From Musa acuminata AAA Group (lineage: Eukaryota; Streptophyta; Magnoliopsida; Zingiberales; Musaceae): a stretch of 64,000 nt of DNA. The stretch spans positions 45,931,501 to 45,995,500 of the forward strand of contig NC_088357.1 of the NCBI RefSeq assembly GCF_036884655.1. Reading direction: 5' to 3'. The notes under the pieces were generated by a model. The model did no database searches. It was not told the DNA's origin and saw nothing but the letters and a program-made list of their open reading frames with translations. The position numbers and the translations under genes are program-made. The first letter of the stretch is position 1; each line of letters opens with the position of its first letter. This document shows, piece by piece, positions 1-11,760 of the stretch.

Positions 1-191
1 TCTACCTACTTTGTAGAAACATTGATGATTGTGTGATTCAGTTGTTGTGTGTAAGTTTCTCTTCTTTCCTTTTATGCATCTTTTAATGGGTAAGTTTATA
101 TACTTAGGACCATGTGTAATGCAACCAATGATTGTTATCCATGATATTTTGTGCCTGATTATTTCTTGTCACTGGCTTGCTGTTGCTTCAG

Positions 192-1789
192 GGAACTCTT
201 ACTGCTATAAGAGACTGGTTCAGAGACTACAAGATACCGGATGGAAAGCCTGCTAATAGATTTGGTCTTGGCAACAAAGCTGCAAACAAGGTAATTAGTT
301 TATGGTTCTTATGGTCTATAATCTATATATCCCGGTATTAGATTCTGCTATTCGTGTTGCATGCAGCAGTATATTTTTATCATGATGTACTTATTGTTTG
401 AAGGATCCTCGGACATTGTTTTTGTCATATTTAGCTTGTGTGTGGTAATTTTTGGCTTTTTCTTTTATGTTAGACCTATTATATGGGTCATGTACTTCTT
501 TCCTTAAAGGGGGCAGAGTAATACTTTGGATGGATATTTACAATTGTATTGCTTGGTGTTGATATCTGATATCTTGTATCCAATCTCAAAACCATGTGGA
601 TAAGCCTTCCAAGAGGAGTAATTGCTCTTTGGGGGTGAATAATGACTCACATACTGATCTCGATGAGGGACAAATTTGATCTTTATATCATAATTTCCAC
701 ACTTCAAATCACTGATGTTATAGTTAGGTTCACTCCTAGTTTACTAGGATTCCTGCAACTTACATGGGTCAGAAGGCCAAAGTCCACCATGTTGCTGCCA
801 CCATCCATGATTTCTAAGTTTGTTAGATTAAACATTAACTGGGATGTACAATGGGTTCCAACATGACCCACATACTACTTATGATTGTTGTATTCATACT
901 ATATTTATCAAAATCTGAACTTGTAATCACTAGAGTAAAATGTTGTTTTCTTTTTTTGGGATGAACAGTAAAAGGTATACTAATCCTGACGTATGCCCTG
1001 TTAGAATGGGCTACAAGTTCTAACAGATCCATCTACCTATAGTTTTAATTGAGCACTTTTCAACATCTGCTTGAAGTTGGGCCTTAGAAGTAACTCAAAT
1101 GCTGGATCAATCCAAATGTTAGTCTTCAGCAATTGTCAACTGGTTCTATCAAAGTCAACCTAGTTTTAACCAAAATAGATTGAGAAACAGAGTATTACCA
1201 TTTGACAGGGTCATATACTCAATACGGCAGGCACCTGATGATTTTGTGCCGGTCCATTGGCAGAACAGTGTGCACAACTCCTGTTGTGATCTTACTTACG
1301 CATGCAAGTCTCAGGCAACTTTCATCTCCATCATGGCCCAGCACTTGTATCAGCATAATCTTAGAGTGATACTACTGTGAGGTTTTCTATCAGAAAACCA
1401 TCCATTGATAGTAACAAGCATCCAACAAACTCTTTATCTACCAGTTACTAAGTAGTCTATATGGGACCCAAGGATATAGCTGATGATCGAAAAATCTTTA
1501 AAAAGTTTTGACTTTCCCAGATTTAGAAAGCATCATCTTAATTCAGTTCATTCCTGACTGCACATGAATGAACATGCTTCTTCTGTCAATATGTAGAGCC
1601 TAGCAAAATTTTGGTTAGCACTTGCATTTTCAGCAGCAATTATCCCACCGGGTACATTCATTCCTACTGAATTCTTTTGTTCTTTCTGGTGTTTAGGATT
1701 ATGCTTTGAAGGTTATTACCGAGACAAACGAGTCATGGGCTAAATTGATGAAAAGATCGGTTGCTGCTGGAGAACTGTCACTGGTATGA
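192..1789 (+). CDS. PPA6: Chloroplast-type soluble inorganic pyrophosphatase, last two exons (5' partial)
   Basis: Hydrolyses inorganic pyrophosphate to two phosphates, pulling biosynthetic reactions forward; plant members of this eukaryote-type family act in plastids. Two exons are visible: 192-290 (after a TTCAG acceptor, ending AACAAG|gtaatt) and 1697-1789 (after TTTAG). They join in frame and read GTLTAIRDWFRDYKIPDGKP, then a stretch containing NRFGLGNK, then DYALKVITETNESWAKLMKR and a C-terminus ending ELSLV before TGA. RDYKIPDGKP and the YAL..I.ET..SW block are typical of the C-terminal third of eukaryotic family I pyrophosphatases (compare yeast IPP1). The catalytic core lies upstream, outside the window. 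The short C-terminal end matches the plastid form rather than yeast. The intron between the exons is about 1.4 kb. Naming it PPA6 follows the Arabidopsis chloroplast protein as I remember it; family assignment is firm, the paralogue number less so. Confidence 0.9.
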
Positions 1790-2692
1790 TTGCCCAAATG
1801 AAGAAGCCAGGAGGCTATTTTTTCTATGTTCTCCAAGAGTTTAAATGTGCTATTGCAGATTTTTATTTAAACTGAACCAAAACATGGAATAATTATAGAG
1901 TGAATTCCATTCCTTGGGGACAAACTTCTCCGGTTCGACAAATATATGGTGTTCATCTTTTCTTGAGTTCTTTGTCACAAATATATGGTAGTTATTAAAA
2001 TTCATTGATCTGGCCATAAACCAGTATTGGAAATTAGAGTTCCATATCAGTACACTTGAAGACTATTTTTTGTTATTTTACTTGATGATATCAAGCAAGT
2101 ATATATGTTCAACATGTATGATCCAGTATAATCTGAAACCTTGATTATTATGATATCAAGGTATAGATTACTCTGCTATTATAATTCAAATTAGATCCAT
2201 TTCTAAATCCCAAAATGGACTCTTTTCGTTATATCATCAATTTAAGTGGGGAAAATTGTGATATTTCAATAATTTTATTGTTCTACAATAAGGTTAGATG
2301 AGACTTCTTTTCTTTGTAATGGATGATTCCAAGTTTCCATATTATTGCCAATTAAATCACAGATAGTGATAAATTAGATTAGCAAGCAATTTTGCAAAAG
2401 AACAAAATATATTTTGTTTTCTCTCTTTTCTAGTCGTCCATTAGATCGATTCGAGATTAGAGAACTTCTCAATGCGAGTTGTGCTATGTGTGGCATTTTT
2501 ACAATTAAACCCCTGTATGATGCAGATTTAAGATCAGGATTCGCTACAGATGACATTTCGGGTCGGGTTTTGGAGTTATAGGGTAGACTGGCATCCGTAG
2601 TTTCTCGGATCGTAGCTCCTTATCGGATCCCTCGGCTCTTCTTCTTCCTTCTCTGCCTTGTCGGCTTTGCTCGTTCATTCGTTCGATCAATC
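1790..2692. other. Intergenic region and 5' leader of ARL2
   Basis: Between the pyrophosphatase stop and the ARL2 start. The first 750 bases are AT-rich with no supported gene (3' UTR of the pyrophosphatase expected here). From about 2560 composition shifts to CT/GC-rich (many TCGG and CTTCTT runs), which fits a transcribed 5' leader for ARL2. No clear TATA box is visible. Confidence 0.5.
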
Positions 2693-2965
2693 ATGGGGCT
2701 TCTTAGCATCATAAGGAAGATTAAGAAGAAAGAGAAGGAGATGCGAATCCTCATGGTGTACGTGTTTTCGCTTCTCTCCATCCTTCACATTTCACTCACT
2801 TCTCTCTCTCTCTCTCCCTCGATGCGTGGTTGGATCGCAGGGGACTGGACAACTCCGGGAAGACTACCATCGTCTTGAAGGTCAATGGCGAGGACACCAG
2901 CGTCATCAGCCCCACCTTGGGCTTCAATATCAAGACCATCAAGTACCAAAAGTTAGTCGCCGTCC

Positions 2966-3011
<46 letters not shown>

Positions 3012-6000
3012 GATACACACACGCATGCACAAGATGTGACTGTTTGATCTTGATTTGGCCAAAAAATCATAATGGAAGTGAAACTATAAGTCTCCCTCCT
3101 TTTGGAAATGACAAAATAATAAATAATGAAGAAAGTAACATCTTTGTGTGAATTGATGTTGTTTCTCCAAATAAAAAGTGAATCTAAAACGAATATTGTT
3201 ATCTCCTTTACAAATGCCATAAAAAGAGGAAAAAAGAATCAAAACTTGGTATTAGATGATCTGGATCTGGTCTTGGTGTCCTGCAGGTACTCCCTCAACA
3301 TATGGGATGTTGGCGGTCAGAAAACTATTAGGTCCTACTGGCGGAACTACTTCGAGCAGACGGATGGCCTGGTGTGGGTCGTTGACAGCTCTGATGTGCG
3401 GAGATTGGATGATTGCAGGTCGGAGCTTGAGAATCTCTTGAAAGAAGAGGTGCGAGATTGATTCAAATATCAATTATGTTTGTTTTCTTATGCTTTTGAT
3501 TCTTAGAGTGGGTTTATAAGTTTAAATATCTGTCATTTTGTTATTAGTCTTAACTGCTAATTATTATAAGTCTATTGGAAAGAAGTAACATGGTCGGCAA
3601 AGGCTACATGCAGATGCTTCTACGATTTGCTTTTGTTACATGAAGTTGGCCATTGAAGTTCGTCTATGCAAAGGATGGGTCTCTGGATCCTACTTTGAGG
3701 CTTTTAACTCTGATCCTAGGGTTGGCATTGTTTCCTAGGGAAGAAAATTTCATCCTGAGATTCAAGGCAATGCTTTTGATAGTGGCGCACACATAGCACA
3801 TAACATGTTGGCTCATTTTTCCAAGTTTTAGTTATTATTATTATTAGCCTTCTTATCACTATAGGTACATGTTATCTAAATGAAATTTTTAAGTAAGAAG
3901 TTTATTAATAATTATTCTATATATTTCTTCCATTATATTGGTTTCCTCTTTTATCATCTCTTTACCCTGATGGAAGTTTTATTTATGAAAAATATATTTA
4001 TTGCATTTGTCAATCGATGGTCAAAACATGGCTGCAGTATTAGGGGTGTGAAAGGGTTGTTCTATAATCATGTTAGTTTTCTTATTCAGGTTTTATCTAA
4101 AATGTTCAATTTAACTCAAAATCATTATACTTAGTTTTTGCTGAATGAACACTATTATTTCATAATTCATTTTGTGCTGTGTCAATCTCTTGTTTCTCCC
4201 AGTAAATCTTTTATGTTGATGTGTTGGGTTTGAATCATGCTCTGTGGTTAAGATTGGCACCACAAATATCCATCGTCAGCAATGGCACGGCTTAATTTGA
4301 AGATATTCTTGTTTCACCATTTTCTATTTTTCACCTATAGTCAACTTGGAGATCATTATATATCTCTAAACATGAAAAAGTCAAGCATGGTTTAATTGTA
4401 CAGAGACATATAATTAACTTGGTGTAATTACTTGTGATTTGTGCGGTTGGAACTTACATTGACTTAAACATTTGAGGCAATGAAAAGAAGAAATATTGTT
4501 TTACACTTTTGTATTCGCTTGAGTTTTTCCTGATATTAGTGTTAAGTATTGACACATGCTGTGTGTGTGCCAGCAGAAAAATCAAGCTGATAAATATTCT
4601 AAGCACTTTGCCCATTCAAAGTTGAAGCATATCTTCTCATGATAGTATTTGTACGATGCACAAGAGAGCTAGTTACTTTAAGTTTATGGGTGTGAGTATG
4701 CCCCTAGATCAATTTCTATGCCTTTTTTTGGGCTTCATCTGTTGGCTGTTGTATTTGTGGGAGATATTTGTTAATGTTGGTATCTTCTGCTTTGTTGTAT
4801 ATTTTGATGCTTTCATCATGTTGTGATTATCTAATCAACATCTTGTTTCATTACTCACGTGTCCATCTGACCATGTCAAATTTATTTTGCTTATTCTTGT
4901 ATTATTATCACATCTTTGTTCACTGTTGTTAATTCTAAAGATAACCTATGAGATTCCAATTGACTTACCACTATTATATTAAAAAGGCAACACAGTGTAC
5001 AAAGATCTTACCAATGCTAATTTGAGGAGGGTCGATATAAGTAGTCTTATCCTTGCAAATAAAGAGGTTATTTCTATGGCTTGAACCCTACTCATCTGTG
5101 TTGTAGAGGAGCACATTTACTGTGACATCAAGGCTTATCCATACCACTATCATATGGCAACCAAGATAGCCTTCATATATGCAGCATCTAATTTAATCAC
5201 CCAGCTCCAATATGGTTGAACGTGAGACCTTTTGTAGAATATGCTGATTGGAAACATATATCCATTTCAACAATCAATGTGGATAATAAGATGTAAAGCA
5301 GCAAATTTACTGTGACGTAAAGGCTTGTCCTTACCACTATCATATAGCAACCAAGATAGCCTTCATATATACAGTGTCTAATTTAATCCCCCAGATCTCA
5401 TTTGGTTGAACTTGAGACCTTTTGTAGAATATACTGATATGAAACATAAATCCATTTCAATAATCAATTCAAATCATAAGATGTCAGTGTGGCTCATGAT
5501 GTCCACTGTCAAGGCAGACAATCTGCCTTTGAAAGGTTGTATTGTTTGATAGAGGGCATGAAATGTTAATCGATATTCAACTTCATGGAAGGTTTTTTTG
5601 ATGTGAAGGCTGAAATGCAAGACACCTTAAATCTGTGCCTCCAAGAATAGGTCAATGACATGAGATTGCTTTGTATCTTATTCCTTGATGTTGTCTTTAG
5701 AAATTTAAGTTTCTATTTGGAACACATTTTTCATGCGGCTATCACAAAAAATTATTAGAACTCAATGCTTGTTTCCTTATTTCTTTTGTGGATATTTAGT
5801 GGATAAAATATCTAATGGATAAATCTTCTGTGGTTTTGACAGAGGTTATCAGGGGCATCTTTGTTGATCTTTGCAAATAAGCAGGATATCCAAGGTGCTC
5901 TCAAGCCAGCAGATATAGTCAAAGTAAGATTACAGATGATATCCATGTGATGCATTTGGCATTTAATCATTTGGATCTTTGAAGGGTCTTCTAAATGTGT

Positions 6001-7177
6001 AAACATGACATATAGTTGTAAAGGTCAAAATAGATCAAACCGGCTTGGGTTCAGACTCGGCTTGGATTGATGTTGATGTTGGTTTTGAATGCTACATAAG
6101 GCTGATCCAAATCAGATCTAATTCTCTGAAAGGGGGGCAATTTCACCTTTTTTCTCATAGGGCATGGTGCAATTATCCGAGCTAAGTAGGGGCTTTCCGC
6201 CCAGAGAATGTGTTTTCCCAAGCAGACTGAAGCAATATGGGCCTTGAGAGCTCTGTGCTTAGCTTGTCCTCCAAAGACCTGCCACATTGCCAGACAGCTT
6301 CTAAAGTTTCTAGAATTGTCTGGGAACATTTGTACCAATTTTAGATAGTCTTTTGTCTTTATTTTTTAGTAATACGAATTTTCTTGCGTTAAAACCTTAA
6401 TTAATTACGGCAGGTCAAGCCTTCAGACTTGGACCAGAGCTTTGAACCAAATGGTAAGGTTAAATGTGTTGAGTTGCGTTGGGTTATTGGCTTGAGAAGT
6501 CGTCACCACCCTTAACTTTACCTGACGAAACTTGAAGATATATGCTTACACTGCAATATTTCTGTATCTTTTCTATCATCTATTAGCAACAGCTAGGTTA
6601 AATCAAACATGCTGATTGTGCATTTCATCAGTAAGACTTCTGTAACATCTTTATATTACCCTTTTCCCTCTTCTAATATTTTTTATTTTGTGGATCATTC
6701 AATTTGAGAAATATTATGATAGATTTTTGAAAATGAGCTTTGTGGAACTGCAAGGTCTAGTTTATTGAATCTCATTATTTTTCTTGAATAATGTCAAATC
6801 ATACTTGATGCAGTCTTCTCATTCCCGGTATTTCTTGTTGGTCAAGAATCTGGCTGTATTCTCTTGTTGAGCTTCAAAGTTGGCATTAAATTTTTTCAAT
6901 TACACTTGATGCATTCTTCTCATTCCAGTATTCTATTTGGTAAGGATTTGATCTTCAAAACTGGCACTAAGTCAGCTATTAAATATTTAAATTCAAGTGT
7001 CATTGCTCCTCTTCGATAATATGATCTCCATTTGTTCAGGTACTAAATTTAGATGCCATGGACAAAACCAGGCATTGGCAAATTGTGGGATGTAGTGCCT
7101 ATACCGGGGAAGGTTTGCTCAAGGGATTTGATTGGCTGGTGCAAGATATTGCTTCTCGGATATATATGCTCGACTGA
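2693..7177 (+). CDS. ARL2: ADP-ribosylation factor-like GTPase ARL2 (TITAN5 type), complete, five exons
   Basis: Small GTPase of the ARF family; ARL2 works with tubulin-folding cofactors in tubulin dimer biogenesis and is essential in Arabidopsis embryos (TITAN5/HALLIMASCH). Exons 2693-2757, 2841-2951, 3287-3449, 5843-5923 and 7040-7177 total 558 bases, giving 185 residues, the normal family length. All introns are GT-AG and phases join cleanly. Motifs: [20 protein letters not shown] start, P-loop GLDNSGKT 23-30, switch I threonine T47 in ISPTLGF, WDVGGQ 65-70 with catalytic Gln70, NKQD 125-128, SAYTG 159-163, and C-terminus SRIYMLD. Gly2 is kept, although ARL2 proteins are generally described as non-myristoylated. 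All nucleotide-binding residues are present, so it looks functional. Introns 3 and 4 (2.4 and 1.1 kb) carry tandem duplications. Confidence 0.96.
2969..3010. repeat. (TC)17 followed by (AC)n microsatellite in ARL2 intron 2
   Basis: Perfect TC dinucleotide run 2969-3002 running directly into ACACACAC. It starts 18 bases after the intron 2 donor and may be length-polymorphic. A shorter TC tract also lies in intron 1 near 2804-2818. Confidence 0.95.
5101..5482. repeat. Imperfect 190-bp tandem duplication in ARL2 intron 3
   Basis: Copy 1 (about 5101-5290) and copy 2 (about 5291-5482) share blocks such as ATTTACTGTGAC, CCACTATCATAT, CAACCAAGATAGCCTTCATA and GAGACCTTTTGTAGAATAT at a constant offset near 190. 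The copies differ by scattered substitutions and short indels, so the duplication is not recent. No coding frame is conserved across it. Confidence 0.85.
6803..6970. repeat. Imperfect ~100-bp tandem duplication in ARL2 intron 4
   Basis: ACTTGATGCA[GT]TCTTCTCATTCC occurs at 6803 and 6904, followed in both copies by TATT, a TTGGT[CA]A block and a CTTCAAA.[CT]TGGCA.TAA block. Copies diverge by indels. Confidence 0.6.
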
Positions 7178-8491
7178 GAATGAGAATGATATATGGATTG
7201 TGTTACGATATGGCAGGATAAAATCTTCGACAAAATCCCTATTGTTCAAGCAATCCTACGTATGCTCTGAGAGTTGGACCACCGATATTTTAATCAAAGA
7301 TGATGACATCTTTACATTTTCTTTTCTTTGATATTTATGCAACAAACTATGGTGCCATCATCATGACACTTGAGCAAAATGGCCTTCAGTATTTTCTTGT
7401 ATTTGCTTTGGAGATGATATCATGATAATGAAAGGTTGGTATTTTGTGTGGTCTTCTTGAAACTTGTTCCTAAAGTTTATTTGGATGAATCTTCTGGCAT
7501 CTATCTTACAAAATTATGTATAACTCATTATATCAATCCTTATAATGTAGCTAGCCATTATGCCCTATACACAAAAGGTTTTCTTATGAGCATTCATCAT
7601 CTGTAGTGTATTTAACATGTTAGTGTTAGCTGCTACTTTCCAAACTTTGTATTAGAAGGAAGACATAATGTCACTTTCCAACCTTTGTTTTAGAGAGTAA
7701 AGGATGTCAGATGTAACATGCCATGTAGTAGAATGCTTAACTGGCAGTTTGTAATATCTGGATGCTTGTGCTTGCATAAATATGCTAATGTAGTATTTGC
7801 AAATGCAGGCTATCTTGTCCAAATCTCTGCATTTGCAAATCCTCTTTACATAGCTGCTTGAGTTCATAGGAGACATGATCATCTCCCAACTCATAATTTT
7901 GTCATGGTATAAGAGTCCGATGCTACTCATTTATGCATGTGATGTAGATGATTAGAATTGGAATTGTGGGAACAATCTTTTTGTTCCCAAGAGTGAGACC
8001 AGCTTTATTGACCCTCACAAACCCCTCATTGATGGGAGCCCTTGTGCTGTGTCTGGGCTTCAACTTTTTCAGACAAGGGATGTTAGAACTTTTATGAGTT
8101 CTCCCATTCCTATCAACTTAATATCTACACTAAGAAAGGATGCAAACCATAGGTGATCATTCTTCTGCTTTCAGTGTCATCTTCAGTCTGCTATTTGTTT
8201 AATGCACATTATGTTTCTTCATCATCTCTTTGAGTGGTGTGTGATCAGATTTTATTCACAAGTGATACTGAGCAAGTTTGGGTGAATTGGGAATTGAAGC
8301 CTTTGTTGATCATCTCTCCCCTACATCATGGAGTACATGAGGTTGAGTTTATGTTTTCATCTACCAATATGTGATGAATTATTTGTCATTGTATTTTCCT
8401 TTTTTATCTTACTATATTTTGAAATGTGGGAATCTAAGTAGATTGTAGTGTACATTTGTTTAAATAGAAATATATTGCAAACATAACATAA
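7178..8491. other. Gene-free stretch between ARL2 and the tRNA
   Basis: AT-rich, with short stop-bounded frames only. The first few hundred bases will include the ARL2 3' UTR. I see no coding sequence, repeat or mobile-element end here. Confidence 0.5.
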
Positions 8492-8564
8492 GCGCCTGTA
8501 GCTCAGTGGATAGAGCGTCTGTTTCCTAAGCAGAAAGTCGTAGGTTCGACCCCTACCTGGCGCG
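8492..8564 (+). tRNA. tRNA-Arg (anticodon CCT)
   Basis: A 73-base cloverleaf. Acceptor arm GCGCCTG pairs with CTGGCGC plus discriminator G; position 6-67 is a T-T mismatch. D-arm region TAGCTCAGTGGATAGAGC holds the A box. Anticodon stem TCTGT/GCAGA encloses loop TTCCTAA, giving anticodon CCT (reads AGG, arginine). T-arm GTAGG-TTCGACC-CCTAC holds the B box GGTTCGA. There is no intron and no encoded CCA, as expected for a nuclear gene. The unpaired acceptor position is the only oddity. Confidence 0.95.
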
Positions 8565-8574
8565 AAACTAATTC

Positions 8575-8579
8575 TTTTT
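8575..8579 (+). terminator. RNA polymerase III terminator of tRNA-Arg
   Basis: A run of five T residues begins 11 bases after the tRNA 3' end, the usual Pol III termination signal and spacing. Confidence 0.85.
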
Positions 8580-8883
8580 CGGTAAATTCCGAATAAAATA
8601 ATTTATTTATTTTTTTAGAAATACTTCTTTTTTATTTTTATTAAAATAATTTTTTAAATAAAAAATACTCTTACTAAATTTTTATGATAAAAAATAATGA
8701 AGCAAAAGATTCAGATCTTATGATGATCTCTATCTATCTATCAAATGATAAATGATGAAAGTAAGATTGACTAATAATTGATAATAATATTTTTTGAGTT
8801 TTTATTGAATCTCAACCAACACAAATCAGTCAAACAAACTCGGTGCTAACTCAATTTTAATTACTTGAAATTCTCATAAATCT

Positions 8884-8929
<46 letters not shown>

Positions 8930-9567
8930 ATATTAAAATTTCATAAGATATTGATTGAAAATTTAGAATACTTTGATATATTTCAAAATAAAGTATGATA
9001 GATAATATTTCTAAAAAATATTATAATATTTATTTTCATTTATTGATAATGAATGGTAATAAATAAGAAACGTTCTCGGTTATAATATTTTTATCACTAA
9101 ATTAAAAATATATAACTTTAATAAAAAAACACGATGACTAAGTTTTAATTATTTGAATTTTCTACTAATCATGATTATCAAGGTTGCTATAAGTTTCGAG
9201 GTATTATAAAATAACTTATATGAGACTTGGAATGGCTTTCATGAAGGTTTTAATATATATTTATATTTATATAAAGTTTTCCCAAGCACAAGGTGGCATG
9301 GGAGTGTGTGATCGATGCACTATGGCCATGCCATGCACGTGACAGTGGTGAGTCCATTTGATTCTACAGCACGTACTTACACATCTTTCCACGAGACCAC
9401 AGTAGCATGGAATCAGTGTCACTTCTCTTCTTCCTCTTACGATGGAGATAGAGAGAAGGGGTGCTTTCTCAACAACAACAATAATCTTGCTCACGTCTCT
9501 CTGATCTCACAAATTTAGGTGTGTAGTTTGAAGCTTTATTCCCTTTTTTTATATCTCCATAGATGTG

Positions 9568-9632
<65 letters not shown>
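9568..9632. repeat. Compound (AT)12(AG)20 microsatellite
   Basis: Perfect AT alternation 9568-9591 switching directly to GA alternation up to 9632. Confidence 0.97.
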
Positions 9633-9635
<3 letters not shown>

Positions 9636-9980
9636 ACTTTGAAGTATTCGAGGTGCATATAAATAGTAGAGTATTAAGCCAAATGTGTCGCAATCAAACA
9701 TAAACTCTTCGACGGTGTTGACCTTTTCGTGTGGAACCGTTCAAAACGTTGGATCATAATCAAAGTAGAATAAGTTCAGAGGTTGTGTTGGAGTTGCCAT
9801 TTCTTTTCTCAAGTTGGGATGATAGTCAAGCCAGGGGTGGGTGGGTTGATAGTTCGATTCCATCTTTGCCACCTAAATTGATTATAACGTATTTTAATTA
9901 ATTCACAAATTACTAAATGATAACGTAAAGAAGAAGCATGAGATAAAAACAGCAGAGAGAATTGTTCTTTTTATTCTGTG

Positions 9981-9983
<3 letters not shown>

Positions 9984-10013
<30 letters not shown>
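9984..10013. repeat. (TA)15 microsatellite
   Basis: Perfect TA alternation of about 30 bases. Confidence 0.95.
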
Positions 10014-10016
<3 letters not shown>

Positions 10017-10799
10017 TTGAGAAATTTTGATGAAGCATCCTAACTTAAAAATAAAAACTATAAATTTTTTTTCCATAAATAATGATTTTATCCTTGGTTA
10101 CTGATCGTCTCTTCACATTGATAATACATATGCTTTTATTACTAATTATGTCAATCCTAATCGTCTCTATTGTTAATTGAATCTATACGCTACCCATGTT
10201 AGTCTGATCATACTTATAAAAAAAATGTGAAAAGAAGAAGTTGTGATTGAAAAATAAGAGGGTCATCAGTAGAAGATGAGGGCAAGGGTGGTGAGGGAAG
10301 AGTGAGCGAGTGATAGACGATTATTTGGGATGATAACATTGTCAAGTGTGCAAGTCAACTCATGCATGAAGTCATATGTAGCCAGAGAGCCCTTACCTTT
10401 ATCGTGATAGAAGAGGAGGTAAGTTAAAAGGACAAGACGAAAGCTACGATAAATTTAAAGAAGATACGAGTAAAATAATTTTTTGATATAAGAAAGGATG
10501 TTGTATGAGAATTTTTAGAAGTCAGAGACTTATTAATTTTTTTTTTAAACTATAGATTTTTTTTAAGAATTCTCCCATATATATATATATATATTTATTA
10601 CATGTAAAAGGTTTAGAGGAGTAGATATAATATCAAAATTTAGAAGGGTATATATGTTCTTTAAAGGCTTTAAAGAGGCTAAGCATGTAAAACTCTCCGC
10701 CTTTAATGACCCCCATAAACTCTTCCTTAATAAAGAAATCGTAGATTAAATGGATGGCTTCGATAGGGGTTGGGTGCAGGAAACGCCCGTCGGTGCCCC

Positions 10800-11760
10800 T
10801 ATAATATATATATAACCAGCAAGCCAAATGGACGGCTGATACACGGGCAAGATGGTGGGCCCCGCAAGAAAGTACATAAACGGACGGTATATACGAGCGT
10901 TGGAGCGGTGGGGCCCCGAAGCTTAATTAACTAATACCCGCTCTTCACCCCAAAAATTTGTACCTCCCCGACGCCTGAGCCGAATTATTACGCCGCGTCT
11001 TTAACGCCACCTCCGTCGCTTTAAAGGAATCTTCTTGCTCTTTTGCTGCCGCAGCTGCCGCCTTCTGAGCCCTGCCTTCGATTCCATTCCCGGTGACGCT
11101 TTCGTCTCTTTCCGAAGAAGACCGGCGGAATAAAGAGGGCCCTCTTTTCGGGTCACGCGACTCCCGAGTCCCCTCTCTTTACGGTTCCCCTCGGGAAGTT
11201 TCTCCCGAACGCGAAGGCGTAATCCGGAGGCGATGGTTGGGGGATCGGACGAGGGGTTCTTGGCGTCCTGCGATACGGTTTTCGATCGGTTGTAGAGGCG
11301 AAAGGAGCCTTCTTTTTCTGTTTCTTTGGGTCGATTCTTGCGTGCTTGGTGGTTAATTTGGGTTGTGGGTGTTTGTGGTGATTGCTGGTGACGGGATGGG
11401 GCCCCTCGTTCCTTTTGCGTAGTCGATTCTTGGTGATTTTTGGTTTAGGAATTCTATGATTTGGGGTGTTTTGGGCTTCGTAATCGTGGGTTTGGATCAA
11501 TTGGTGTTAAGATCTAAGTGGACGAGCAGGAAGCTGCGATTTCTCCGGTAAGGATTTTAGAGTTGGGTTGATTTGGAAGGAGTGGCTGACAGATTCTCTG
11601 AAAATTTGGCTTTTGGTTCCGTGTTGGATTTGGTGAGTTATGAGTTAATTCTTTGGTTCAACACGGATGAACGCTGAGAAATAGTTCTTTTTTTTAATCG
11701 AAAAAGAAGTTATTTTTTGTGTGTGTTTTCGAAGGGTTTAGAAGACACGGAAGCTGAAAA
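10800..11760 (+). promoter_or_regulatory. Probable promoter and GC-rich 5' leader of the RBR ligase gene
   Basis: Composition changes at about 10,830 from AT-rich to GC-rich with CT-rich stretches (for example near 10,940-11,090), as is usual for a plant transcription start and 5' UTR. A TATATATATAA stretch lies at about 10806-10815. The leader is long, over 700 bases if unspliced, so a 5' UTR intron ending near the start codon is plausible. An 87-codon open frame at 11093-11356 lies in this leader; its arginine-rich composition looks like a by-product of GC content. Confidence 0.4.

Larger units (their letters stand above)
8580..10800. other. AT-rich gene-free stretch with microsatellites
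   Basis: Strongly AT-rich between the tRNA and the RBR gene leader. It holds a self-complementary (TAA)n/(TTA)n tract near 8888-8930, the compound (TA)n(GA)n at 9568-9632, (TA)n at 9984-10013 and a shorter (TA)n near 10569-10591. No open frame shows a protein-like composition. Confidence 0.6.

Noticed and set aside
1..191. Upstream exon of the pyrophosphatase
   Set aside because: No stretch continues the protein; this is intron, and the preceding exon lies outside the window.
10020..10560. Possible inverted-repeat element
   Set aside because: GCATCCTAAC-like and A/T-rich blocks are loosely mirrored, but similarity is low and could be AT composition alone.
11153..11500. 115-codon minus-strand ORF and 87-codon plus-strand ORF in the RBR leader
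   Set aside because: Both come from GC-rich leader sequence; neither has protein-like features.
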